Source: Planctomycetes bacterium RIFOXYC2_FULL_41_27 (GTDB lineage: Bacteria; Planctomycetota; Brocadiia; Brocadiales; Brocadiaceae). From it: 12,501 nt of DNA. Numbering within the stretch: position 1 is the first letter of the stretch; the number at the start of each line of letters is the position of its first letter. This document shows, piece by piece, positions 1-6,591 of the stretch. Both the position numbers and the translations under genes were made by a program. Where the stretch lies: contig MHZD01000023.1 in NCBI GenBank assembly GCA_001828645.1, positions 1 to 12,501 of the forward strand, in the 5' to 3' direction. The notes beneath the pieces are model-generated. The model searched no databases. It was not told the DNA's origin and saw only the letters and a list, made by a program, of their open reading frames with translations.

Positions 1-1265
1 CGGTACAGGTAATTCCCCATATTACCAATGAAATCATTGAATGCATACAGAAACTTGACGGGCCGGACACGGACGTGGTTATCTCTGAAATCGGTGGAAT
101 TGTGGGTGATATAGAAAACCAGCCATTCCTCGAAGCGATCAGACAATTTGGTCAAAAGGCAGGCAGGGAAAATGTGCTCTATATTCATTTAACACTCGTT
201 CCCTACCTCAGCGCTGCGGAGGAGATAAAGACAAAACCCACACAGCACAGCGTGGGTATGATGCGGCAGGCCGGTATCCAGCCTGATATTCTTATTTGCA
301 GGATGGAAAAACACCTGAGTGCAGAGATAAAAGAAAAATTATCGCTCTTTTGTAATGTAGACAAGAATGCAATTATCGAGGAGCGGGACGTAAAACCATA
401 TCTCTATGAAATTCCGTTGATTCTCGTTGAACAAGGCTTGGACAAGCTTATTATCCAGAAATTAGGGCTGGAAACCAATGGAGAAGACATCTCTAAGTGG
501 TTGTCGATATTGGACATACTGAAAAATCCCAAGCAAGCAACAGAGATAGCTATTGTTGGAAAATACATATGTCATCAATCGGCGTACGAATCAATTTATG
601 AATCACTCATTCATGGTGGGATAGGTAATAATGCAAGGGTGAGGATGAGGAGGGTAGAATCTGAGGATGTTGAAAAAAATGGAGCCAGGGCAAGCCTTGA
701 AGGGGTGAGAGGCATCCTTGTGCCTGGCGGGTTTGGAATGCGCGGCGTTGAAGGAAAGATTGAGGCGATACAATATGCAAGGGAAAATAAGATTCCTTTC
801 TTTGGTATATGTCTCGGATTACAGTGTGCCGCTATCGAATTTGCGAGGAATGCGTGCAATCTGAAGGATGCGAATAGTACAGAATTTGATGTCAATACCC
901 CCCATCCTGTGATAAGTTTACTGGAAGAACAGCGTAAGGTGTCTGGTAAGGGTGGGACAATGAGGCTGGGGGCACAACCTTGCATTCTTCAGACAGAGAC
1001 AAAGGCATTCAAGGCGTATGGAAGGCAAAACATATCAGAGCGGCATCGACACAGGTATGAATTTAATAATGCCTATAAAGAGATATTTTTAGCCAGCGGT
1101 ATGGTTTTTAGCGGGCACTCACCCAACGAACAATTAGTGGAAATCATGGAACTCAAAGACCATCCCTGGTTTGTGTGTGTACAGTTTCATCCCGAATTTA
1201 AGTCAAAGCCCACAAATCCACATCCATTATTTAAAGAATTTATACGTGCATCCCTATCATTTTGA
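1..1265 (+). CDS. pyrG: CTP synthase, 5'-truncated by the window edge
   Basis: CTP synthase makes CTP from UTP, ATP and glutamine in the cytoplasm, the last step of de novo pyrimidine nucleotide synthesis. The reading frame is open from base 3 and begins VQVIPHITNEI, a signature of the amidoligase domain. About 110 N-terminal residues therefore lie outside the window, and the GTG at 75 is not the true start. The rest of the synthetase half is visible (EIGGIVGDIE, HLTLVPY, KTKPTQHS, PDILICR). The C-terminal class-I glutamine amidotransferase domain follows: VPGGFGMRGVEGK, then GICLGLQ with the nucleophile Cys at 810-812, GGTMRLGAQ, RHRHRYE, and FHPEF with His at 1188-1190 and Glu at 1194-1196. 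The catalytic triad is complete. The visible 420 residues plus the missing part fit the usual length of about 530-550. It converges with parB. Confidence 0.97.
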   Translation, partial: VQVIPHITNEIIECIQKLDGPDTDVVISEIGGIVGDIENQPFLEAIRQFGQKAGRENVLYIHLTLVPYLSAAEEIKTKPTQHSVGMMRQAGIQPDILICRMEKHLSAEIKEKLSLFCNVDKNAIIEERDVKPYLYEIPLILVEQGLDKLIIQKLGLETNGEDISKWLSILDILKNPKQATEIAIVGKYICHQSAYESIYESLIHGGIGNNARVRMRRVESEDVEKNGARASLEGVRGILVPGGFGMRGVEGKIEAIQYARENKIPFFGICLGLQCAAIEFARNACNLKDANSTEFDVNTPHPVISLLEEQRKVSGKGGTMRLGAQPCILQTETKAFKAYGRQNISERHRHRYEFNNAYKEIFLASGMVFSGHSPNEQLVEIMELKDHPWFVCVQFHPEFKSKPTNPHPLFKEFIRASLSF

Positions 1266-1340
1266 TAGGCGATGGCTTGATTGGCATACTTTTGTCGTAA
1301 TAGTTCACCGAAAGGGGACCTGAGAACACAGAGAAATGCG

Positions 1341-1394
1341 GATTCCTCCCCCTGTCCCCCTCACGGAGGGGGATAAAGGGGAAGGGGAAAAATC
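1341..1394. repeat. GC-rich palindromic repeat between pyrG and parB
   Basis: The core is a perfect 8-bp stem, TCCCCCTC (1355-1362) and GAGGGGGA (1366-1373), around the loop ACG. Outer CCTCCCC and GGGGAAGGGG arms pair imperfectly. It lies in the 231-bp gap between two convergent genes, so its transcript could help end transcription from either side, although no long T-run follows. Similar AGGGG/CCCCT palindromes occur at 2594-2640, 2661-2693 and 6280-6392, which suggests a dispersed repeat family. The surrounding bases (about 1320-1460, with GAGAACACAGAGAAA and CGTTCTCTGCGG) look like a second, degraded inverted repeat. Confidence 0.6.
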
Positions 1395-1496
1395 CTCATA
1401 ACTTCTTTGTCTATTCTCTAACAACCTCTGAGATCTCGGCGTTCTCTGCGGTGAGCTGAGCTGTTACCTTTTGTAGTGAGGTGCGTAAATAATTGC

Positions 1497-2363
1497 TCAG
1501 GGATGAATTCCCAGGGTATTTGCAATCCGGCTAAATTCTTCATTATTGTGAAAGGTAATTGTAATCCTCCCCCTGCCGTTCCTTTCTCTGATTGTCACCT
1601 TTGTCCCAAAAAATCTTCTGAAACGGTCTTCCAGGTCCTTGACATGAGGTGTGGAAGTCTGTGTAGTGATTGATTTGTGGGGTTTAAGCTGTTTTTTTCC
1701 CATCGAAGAAATCATCTCGGTCTGTCTCACAGAAAGGCCTTCTTTGATAATCTGATCACAAAGTTTTATCTGCAATTCTTTCCCTTGAACGGACAGGATT
1801 GCCCGTGCATGTCCCATTGATAGTGTTCCACGTGAAACATTATCCTGGATTTCCTGCGGTAGCTCCAGTAACCGGAGATAATTGGTTACAGAACTGCGAT
1901 CTTTTCCCATGGCCTTTGCAACCTGTTCCTGTGTGAGGTCAAATTTATTAATCAATTCCTTGAACCCTTTTGCCTTTTCGATGGGATTGAGATCTTCCCT
2001 TTGGATATTTTCTATTAATGCAATTTCCAGGCTATGCAGTCCATCGATGTCTCGAACGATGGCAGGGATTTCTTTCAGTCCAAGTTGTTTTGCCGCCCTC
2101 CAGCGGCGCTCGCCGGCTATTAACATGTACCCGTGCGGGAGGGGTCTTACGATAATCGGTTGTAAGATGCCGTGTTGTTTTATAGATTCCACAAGTCCCT
2201 GCATCTCCTCGTCATCAAAGATGTCGCGCGGCTGTGCGGCGTTAGGCTGAATATCCTTCGGGTTTAATCTCATAATTACGTCTTGTCCTGCTTGTGCTTC
2301 TATTCCAATAACACCGCCGAGCAAAGATTGCAAACCGCGACTGAGGTTTTCCTTTTTAGACAT
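1497..2363 (-). CDS. parB: Chromosome-partitioning protein ParB (CTPase, Noc/Spo0J family)
   Basis: ParB is a CTP-dependent DNA clamp. It loads at parS, slides on to nearby DNA and works with ParA and SMC to segregate the origin region. The 288 residues match family length. The N-terminal ParB/Srx domain (about 30-115) carries the CTP-binding motif GERRWRA (84-90). It is followed by ENIQRED (118-124), then the parS-reading helix-turn-helix LTQEQVAKAMGKDRSSVTNY (143-162). A C-terminal dimerisation segment lies at about 240-288. The ATG start is supported by AAAAGGAG (2372-2379) with 8 nt spacing. The usual partner parA is not adjacent: downstream is convergent pyrG, and upstream is a 640-bp gap and then an opposite-strand gene. 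A parS site is embedded in codons 175-180 and another lies upstream, so self-repression by spreading is plausible. The family call is certain; the missing local parA is the odd point. Confidence 0.97.
   Translation of the reverse strand: MSKKENLSRGLQSLLGGVIGIEAQAGQDVIMRLNPKDIQPNAAQPRDIFDDEEMQGLVESIKQHGILQPIIVRPLPHGYMLIAGERRWRAAKQLGLKEIPAIVRDIDGLHSLEIALIENIQREDLNPIEKAKGFKELINKFDLTQEQVAKAMGKDRSSVTNYLRLLELPQEIQDNVSRGTLSMGHARAILSVQGKELQIKLCDQIIKEGLSVRQTEMISSMGKKQLKPHKSITTQTSTPHVKDLEDRFRRFFGTKVTIRERNGRGRITITFHNNEEFSRIANTLGIHP
1824..1839. other. parS site inside parB
   Basis: The 16 bases TGTTCCACGTGAAACA match the conserved chromosomal parS consensus TGTTNCACGTGAAACA at every fixed position. On the coding strand they encode Asn-Val-Ser-Arg-Gly-Thr (residues 175-180) of ParB. 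An intragenic parS in parB/spo0J is known in other bacteria. This is a loading site for ParB and marks an origin-proximal region. Confidence 0.93.
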
Positions 2364-2448
2364 GATGTGAACTCCTTTTATGGTTGGTTTTCAGTTGAAT
2401 TTCCATCTTGGTGATGCTAGTATCTAGTTTACTTTTTTGTGGTAAATA

Positions 2449-2464
2449 TGTTTCACGTGAAACA
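2449..2464. other. parS site upstream of parB
   Basis: TGTTTCACGTGAAACA is a perfect 16-bp palindrome and the ideal parS sequence. Its near edge is 86 bp upstream of the parB start codon. With the copy inside parB, the two sites are about 625 bp apart, so ParB clamps loaded here would cover the parB promoter region. The position allows autoregulation as well as segregation. Confidence 0.96.
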
Positions 2465-2471
2465 TTAAATT

Positions 2472-2559
2472 AAATCTGGAACTCAGGAACTCACGAATGA
2501 TTTTCTTAAACAGAAAAATACTCTTTTTCTTTTTTCCTGAGTTCCAGAGTTCCAGATTT
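2472..2559. repeat. Long inverted repeat with 22-bp arms next to parS
   Basis: Arms at 2472-2493 and 2538-2559 are reverse complements with one mismatch in 22. Each arm contains a tandem GGAACTC-type heptamer (GGAACTCAGGAACTC on the left). The 44-bp centre is AT-rich with an A-run and T-runs that can also pair. It starts 8 bp beyond the upstream parS. It looks like a small non-coding palindromic element, and a transcript would fold into a strong hairpin. Confidence 0.75.
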
Positions 2560-2593
2560 GTACTTTGATGTCTTAGAAAATAATGAACTTATA

Positions 2594-2640
2594 ACCACCC
2601 CTCTTTCCCCTCCTTCGCAAGGAGGGGGATTAGGGGAGGT
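2594..2640. repeat. GC-rich palindromic repeat, complete copy
   Basis: The core stem is CCCCTCCTT (2607-2615) with AAGGAGGGG (2619-2627) around the loop CGC. Outer arms ACCACCCCT (2594-2602) and AGGGGAGGT (2632-2640) pair at 8 of 9 positions. It is the clearest full copy of the AGGGGAGGT-ended family in this window. Confidence 0.7.
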
Positions 2641-2660
2641 GAGATAAATGCCTTTTCAAT

Positions 2661-2693
2661 GTCCTCCTTCGCAAGGAGAGGAGGAAGGGGAGG
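2661..2693. repeat. GC-rich palindromic repeat, partial copy
   Basis: This segment repeats the TCCTCCTTCGCAAGGAG core of the element 50 bp to the left and has the right-hand AAGGGGAGGT end. The matching left outer arm is missing. It reads as a truncated or degraded second copy in the same orientation, followed directly by another hairpin. Confidence 0.6.
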
Positions 2694-2699
2694 TCTTCC

Positions 2700-2739
2700 G
2701 CGGGTTACTTGCCATACTGGTTATGGTCACGAAACCCGC
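2700..2739. repeat. Bipartite hairpin
   Basis: The outer stem is GCGGGTT (2700-2706) with AACCCGC (2733-2739). The inner stem is CCATA (2712-2716) with TATGG (2722-2726). The two stems are separated by a near-symmetric internal loop of 5 and 6 nt. No T-run follows, so it is not a classical terminator. Function is unknown; it may be the end of the adjacent repeat or a separate structured element. Confidence 0.5.
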
Positions 2740-2823
2740 ATGAATAAAATGAAAATTCCTGAACATCAAGTTAGTATCTTACAAAAAATATTTTGACACT
2801 TTTAGCAAAATTTTACGATGTAC

Positions 2824-2930
2824 GAATTACGATTTATAATTTTATTAAATCCCAGACCGTAAATCGTTCGACTGAGCGTTCGTCTGAGCTCACGCCGAAG
2901 ACTCATGACGAAGTCTAAAATCGTAAATTC
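2824..2930. repeat. AT-rich inverted repeat around an imperfect palindrome
   Basis: The left arm GAATTACGATTTA (2824-2836) pairs with 2916-2930, whose reverse complement reads GAATTTACGATTTTA, differing only by small gaps. Between them is a second segment rich in TCGTCTGAGCTCACG and ACGAAGTC motifs centred on the palindrome TGAGCTCA. The layout resembles dispersed non-coding repeats. No coding potential was seen. Confidence 0.45.
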
Positions 2931-3006
2931 CTATTCAAGGACTCTTCCGACTCGTTCGGGTTAGAGTGAGTGTATCCGTTTTTTTTGAAATTGCAAGGTT
3001 TTTTTG

Positions 3007-3813
3007 ATGAATAAATGCATATTTACCATTACTGTTAGTACTGCCAGGGAGGTTACACGGCAGGCTATATTTTATTGTATTGTCTTTGGCGGTATTTTGC
3101 TGATACTCTTCTCCTTTTCTTTTACCCTGTTTGCCTTTGGCGAAGAGACGAAGATGATAAGGGAAATGGGCATATCGACGATTACCATTTGCTGCCTCTG
3201 CCTTACGTCACTGAGTGCGGCAAATGCAATATCCAGGGAGATAGAAAAAGGCACCATCATGACGTTACTGTCTAAACCCGTAAGCAAAAAATCCATTCTT
3301 TTAGGTAAGTTTTTTGGGATACTGGCGGTTGTATTCCTTGCATTTATGGTGATGGGTATTTTTATGACCGTTTCCCTGTGTGTAAAGGATTCCCTGGAAT
3401 ATCACATAAGCTTATCGACCTCATTTGCAAAGGTTGGTTATGCTGCCATTTTCCGGCTTGTATTTTCATTTTTGCAAGTTTCCATCATGTGTACTATTGC
3501 AATTGCTGGGTCTATTTATTTGCCTCTGGTATCCAATCTTAGTTGCTGTATGTTTATCTATATCATCGGGAATTTAACGCATTTTTTCCTGTATCTATTT
3601 CAAGGAAATGAAGGTGGTTTTTCATGGTATGTAACGTTTTTTTATGTGTTCTTTCCTAATCTGGAGAGTTTTTATACCATAGGCATGGAAAGTGGGTCTG
3701 TAAAGCCATTTAGTGTGGGTTATATGGTATTGTTGGCGCTGTATGCTATTTTATATATGACATTTGTCACAACACTGGCTTGTGAGTTTTTTGATAAAAA
3801 GGAATGTGTTTAA
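3007..3813 (+). CDS. ABC-2 type transporter permease subunit
   Basis: This is a membrane permease of the ABC-2 class, which uses a separate ATPase to export a substrate that cannot be guessed from sequence. Six hydrophobic segments are visible at about 22-45, 57-75, 100-125, 147-172, 178-200 and 237-262. Between segments 2 and 3 lies the family hallmark SREIEKGTIMTLLSKPVSKK, followed by GKFFG. I chose the ATG at 3007; a TTG directly before it would add one residue. The ribosome site is weak (AAGG near 2995). The length of 268 residues is normal for NosY-like permeases. No ABC ATPase gene lies beside it, which is unusual. A phosphoesterase follows 35 nt downstream, probably in the same transcript. 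Confidence 0.85.
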   Translation: MNKCIFTITVSTAREVTRQAIFYCIVFGGILLILFSFSFTLFAFGEETKMIREMGISTITICCLCLTSLSAANAISREIEKGTIMTLLSKPVSKKSILLGKFFGILAVVFLAFMVMGIFMTVSLCVKDSLEYHISLSTSFAKVGYAAIFRLVFSFLQVSIMCTIAIAGSIYLPLVSNLSCCMFIYIIGNLTHFFLYLFQGNEGGFSWYVTFFYVFFPNLESFYTIGMESGSVKPFSVGYMVLLALYAILYMTFVTTLACEFFDKKECV

Positions 3814-3848
3814 ACAGCAGTATCTACTTAATTCGAAAGGACTTATGA

Positions 3849-4565
3849 TTGAAATATGGGGTGGTGGGAGATATCCACAGTAATTATGATGCCTTAATGG
3901 CTGTTGTTGGTGAGTTACGGCAGGAACACGTTGACAAAATATTGTGTGTTGGAGATATCGTTGGCTATGCCGCCGAACCGGCAATGTGTATTGATTTAGT
4001 ACGTGAATTAAATTGCACCGTCGTAGCAGGGAACCATGATTACGCTGTGGTAGAAAAATTTCCCGCGGACTATTTTCATGCTGATGCAAGGGATGCAATT
4101 GTGTGGACTGCAAGGCAACTCTCGAATGAGTGCCTGGAGTTCTTAAAAAAAATGCCACTGGTTGAAGAGTTGGACGACATTACTCTTGTGCATGGGTCTT
4201 TGAATCGCCCCGAATTTTTTGACTATATTAGAACCGTAGTTGATGCGCGACTGAGTTTTGATTTGTTAAAAACACCAATTTGTTTTTATGGTCATACGCA
4301 TATTCCATTGGCGATTTATTTGAAAAAAGGAAATATCCATGTAGACAGAGGGCATGTTTTTGATGTAAAAAAAGCGGACAAAGTACTCATAAATGTTGGC
4401 AGTGTAGGGCAATCGCGCGACTGGGACATCAGGGCTTCTTGTGCGATTTATGATACAGACAAAATGACTGTGGAGATCAGGCGAGTTAAATATAATATCA
4501 ACAGTGCCGTACAAAAGATTTATTCAGCCGGTTTACCCGCAGTAAATGCTTTACGATTAATGTAG
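3849..4565 (+). CDS. Calcineurin-like metallophosphoesterase
   Basis: This is a dinuclear-metal phosphoesterase of the YfcE/ApaH-like type, soluble and probably cytoplasmic. All metal-ligand motifs are present in order: GDIHSN (Asp8, His10), GDIVGY (Asp36), GNHD (Asn62, His63), a His in VHG (His115), and GHTH (His149, His151), then INVGSVGQSRD. The length of 238 residues fits the family. Translation must start at TTG 3849: AAAGGA lies at 3836-3841 with 7 nt spacing, and the reading frame puts the GDIHSN motif next to the N-terminus. The ATG at 3845 is in another frame. The substrate cannot be assigned; relatives cleave phosphodiesters, dinucleoside polyphosphates or phosphoproteins. It follows the permease gene and converges with serA. 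Confidence 0.9.
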   Translation: MKYGVVGDIHSNYDALMAVVGELRQEHVDKILCVGDIVGYAAEPAMCIDLVRELNCTVVAGNHDYAVVEKFPADYFHADARDAIVWTARQLSNECLEFLKKMPLVEELDDITLVHGSLNRPEFFDYIRTVVDARLSFDLLKTPICFYGHTHIPLAIYLKKGNIHVDRGHVFDVKKADKVLINVGSVGQSRDWDIRASCAIYDTDKMTVEIRRVKYNINSAVQKIYSAGLPAVNALRLM

Positions 4566-4620
4566 AATACCAAAGTCACTCGGTCAAGTATACTATTTAA
4601 CTAACTGATCACAAACTTAC

Positions 4621-6201
4621 TTAAAGATGTACCAAGTAAGCTGCATCTATATGGTCTAATTTCTCAATCTGTCGGAGACATTCCTGGGGTATCGCTGCAT
4701 CCACATTTACAATTGTGATAGCGTTGCCTCCGCTTTCTTTCCTGCCAAATGTCATGTGGGCAATGTTTATTTTTTTATTACCCAGAACGCACCCAATATT
4801 CCCAATTAAACCTGGTTTGTCCTTACCAAAGAGGATGAGCATGTGTTCGTCAAGTGCAGCCTCTATCCCGTAACCGTTGATATCGACAATCCTCGGCTCA
4901 TTTTTCCCAAAGACTGTTCCCGAAACTGTGGTTTCACCATCTGAGGTGTTTATTTTGGCCGTAACGAGGCTCGTAAAATCGCTAACACCTGTTGTTGTTG
5001 TGACATTAATTTTGATACCTCGTTCTGCCATAAAATGAGGTGCGCTAACCAAATTAACACCTTCTTCAAGGGCGGGCTTGAGTAGTCCGACCATGAGACT
5101 ATCGGTAACGAGGTTAATATTTTTCCTGGTGATTTCCCCCGTATAAATAATATCCACATTTTGTAAGCCTCCTTTTGTGATCTGCATGAGGAGCGAACCC
5201 ATCCTTTCTGCCAGTATTATATAGGGTTTCAGGATGTTGTATTCTTCCTGATTATAAGGAGGTAAGTTTACAGCGTTTCTGAAACCTTTCCCAGTGAGTG
5301 CATCGGCCATTTGCTCGGCTGCTTCAACGGCTACCGCAAATTGCGCCTCTTCGGTAGACGCGCCTAAGTGAGGCGTTATTATTACCTGTTCTAATTCGAG
5401 GAGTTTGTTACCAACGGGTGGTTCTACATCAAATACGTCTATTGCGGCGCCAGCAACTTGACCACTTTTAATGGCGTTGTACAGGTCTTCTTCGGAGATG
5501 ATTCCACCTCTTGCACAATTGATAATACGAACGCCCTTTTTCATAATCGGAAATTCCTTTTGGGTTATAAGGTTTCTCGTCTCGCTGTTAAAAGGGACGT
5601 GAAGCGTAATATAATCCGCCTGTGAGAGTAATTCTTTCAGACTCTTTACGGCATGGATGCTGTATTGTGCTGTAATTTCCGGAGAGATAAAAGGGTCATA
5701 CCCGATTACCTTCATCTCTAAGGCCACGGCGCGTTTTGCGACCTGTCTTCCAACCCGTCCCAGCCCAATAATACCGAGGGTTTTCCCGGCGATTTGTATA
5801 CCAGTAAATTTTTTCCTTTCCCATTTTCCTGCTTTTGTCGAAGCACAGGCTTGAGGGACAAAACGTGAGAGAGAAAAGAGCAAAGCCACGGTATGTTCGG
5901 CAGTCGAGGTAATGTTGCCTTCCGGGGTGTTCATGACCACGACGCCTTTTTTGGTAGCGGCTGGGACGTCTACGTTGTCGACTCCAACGCCCGCACGGCA
6001 AATAGCCTTCAGCCTTTCTGCCTTTTCCAACAGCGGGGCTGTAATCTTTGTGCCGCTGCGTAGTATAATCCCCTCGCAATCGTTGATAATAGTTTTTAAC
6101 TCGTCTGCTTTTATACCGGGTTTTTTTAATACCTTGAGTCCGGCTTTTTCCAGGATTTCAATGCATATATCCGGAAGTTCATCTGCAATTAAAACCTGCA
6201 T
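4621..6201 (-). CDS. serA: D-3-phosphoglycerate dehydrogenase, long form with ACT domain
   Basis: The enzyme oxidises 3-phosphoglycerate to 3-phosphohydroxypyruvate with NAD+, the first committed step of serine synthesis. The 526 residues match the long (type I) form. The split substrate domain comes first. The NAD domain has GLGRVG at 146-151. Catalytic residues are Arg231 (NCARGG), Glu260 (DVEPP) and His278 (TPHLGAS). The intervening ASB regulatory domain spans about 315-445 and a C-terminal ACT domain about 455-526 (LILFGKDKPGLIGNIG), which in relatives binds serine for feedback control. The ATG is preceded by AAAGGA (6206-6211) at 4 nt. It appears to be transcribed alone and converges with the phosphoesterase gene across 55 nt. 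Confidence 0.97.
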   Translation of the reverse strand: MQVLIADELPDICIEILEKAGLKVLKKPGIKADELKTIINDCEGIILRSGTKITAPLLEKAERLKAICRAGVGVDNVDVPAATKKGVVVMNTPEGNITSTAEHTVALLFSLSRFVPQACASTKAGKWERKKFTGIQIAGKTLGIIGLGRVGRQVAKRAVALEMKVIGYDPFISPEITAQYSIHAVKSLKELLSQADYITLHVPFNSETRNLITQKEFPIMKKGVRIINCARGGIISEEDLYNAIKSGQVAGAAIDVFDVEPPVGNKLLELEQVIITPHLGASTEEAQFAVAVEAAEQMADALTGKGFRNAVNLPPYNQEEYNILKPYIILAERMGSLLMQITKGGLQNVDIIYTGEITRKNINLVTDSLMVGLLKPALEEGVNLVSAPHFMAERGIKINVTTTTGVSDFTSLVTAKINTSDGETTVSGTVFGKNEPRIVDINGYGIEAALDEHMLILFGKDKPGLIGNIGCVLGNKKINIAHMTFGRKESGGNAITIVNVDAAIPQECLRQIEKLDHIDAAYLVHL

Positions 6202-6279
6202 GTCATCCTTTCCCGAATAATAATTGTCTTCTTAAAACAAACCTACATATAATGATCGTTAGCAGCGATAAGCAAAACT

Positions 6280-6392
6280 GTAACAGTTCACCTCCCCACC
6301 TAAACCTCCCCATCAAGGGGGAGGAATACAAGAGGACAATGAGTATTCCCCGCCAATGGTGGGAGGGGTTAGGGGAGGAGGTGAACTGTTAC
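6280..6392. repeat. MITE-like element with 16-bp terminal inverted repeats
   Basis: The ends are perfect 16-bp inverted repeats: GTAACAGTTCACCTCC (6280-6295) and its reverse complement (6377-6392). Inside are further nested palindromes: CCTCCCC with GGGGAGG around 6305-6324, and GGAATAC (6323-6329) with GTATTCC (6343-6349). The inner arms share the GGTTAGGGGAGG wording of the GC-rich repeats elsewhere in the window. It encodes no transposase. AAAAC occurs just outside both ends (6274-6278 and 6395-6399) but not flush with them, so a target-site duplication is only suggested. Confidence 0.75.
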
Positions 6393-6515
6393 GTAAAACC
6401 AAACAGCATTCTTATTATTAGTTATGCTCATGCGATGAAACTTAAACAACCATGTTAACAATTTTATATTTTAAAATCAATTTTAAACTAACTGTCTTTC
6501 TATACAGATAAATAT

Positions 6516-6544
6516 TTGAGATACAAGGATTTTTTTGTTAAACT
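6516..6544 (+). promoter_or_regulatory. Possible sigma-70 promoter for the coiled-coil/SUMF1 genes
   Basis: TTGAGA (6516-6521, 5 of 6 consensus) is followed after 17 bp by TAAACT (6539-6544, 4 of 6). It would give a leader of about 40 nt before the ATG at 6592. The region is so AT-rich that chance matches are likely. Confidence 0.35.
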
Positions 6545-6591
6545 ACTTATCATCTTTTTAAAAATAACATTTTCAGAATGGAGTATTATCA

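Larger units (their letters stand above)
2364..3006. other. 640-bp gene-free gap rich in unrelated short repeats
   Basis: No coding region is convincing here. Next to parB lies its ribosome binding site (2372-2379). Then come a parS site, a long inverted repeat (2472-2559), two GC-rich palindromes, a bipartite hairpin and an AT-rich inverted repeat, each listed separately. A TTGACA at 2793-2798 followed by TACGAT at 2814-2819 (15-bp spacer) is a weak candidate promoter for the permease gene. The short spacing and the repeat context make that doubtful. No tRNA or mobile-element gene was found. Several repeat types in one gap suggest a site that tolerates repeated insertion. Confidence 0.6.
6202..6591. 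other. 390-bp divergent intergenic region
   Basis: This gap separates serA (minus) from the coiled-coil gene (plus). It holds the serA ribosome site (6206-6211), a 113-bp MITE-like repeat (6280-6392), then about 190 bp of very AT-rich DNA leading to the GGAG ribosome site (6580-6583) of the next gene. A small open frame at 6252-6458 is made mostly of the repeat and I do not consider it a gene. Confidence 0.6.

Noticed and set aside
75..77. GTG as the start of pyrG
   Set aside because: The frame is open upstream and encodes VQVIPHITNEI, a conserved CTP synthase segment, so the real start is outside the window.
1476..1673. 65-residue plus-strand open frame
   Set aside because: It lies almost wholly antisense to the C-terminus of parB, and its Cys/Pro-rich composition is an artefact of that strand.
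1266..3006. A hidden CRISPR array or tRNA among the repeats
   Set aside because: The repeats are palindromic single or double copies without regular spacing, and no tRNA acceptor/T-loop pattern was found.
4616..4640. CTTACTT/AAGTAAG hairpin at the serA end as terminator
   Set aside because: A 7-bp AT-rich stem within the coding end of serA, without a T-run on either side, is too weak to call.
6252..6458. 68-residue open frame, plus strand
   Set aside because: Most of it is the MITE-like repeat (6280-6392), it has no ribosome site and its composition is repeat-derived.
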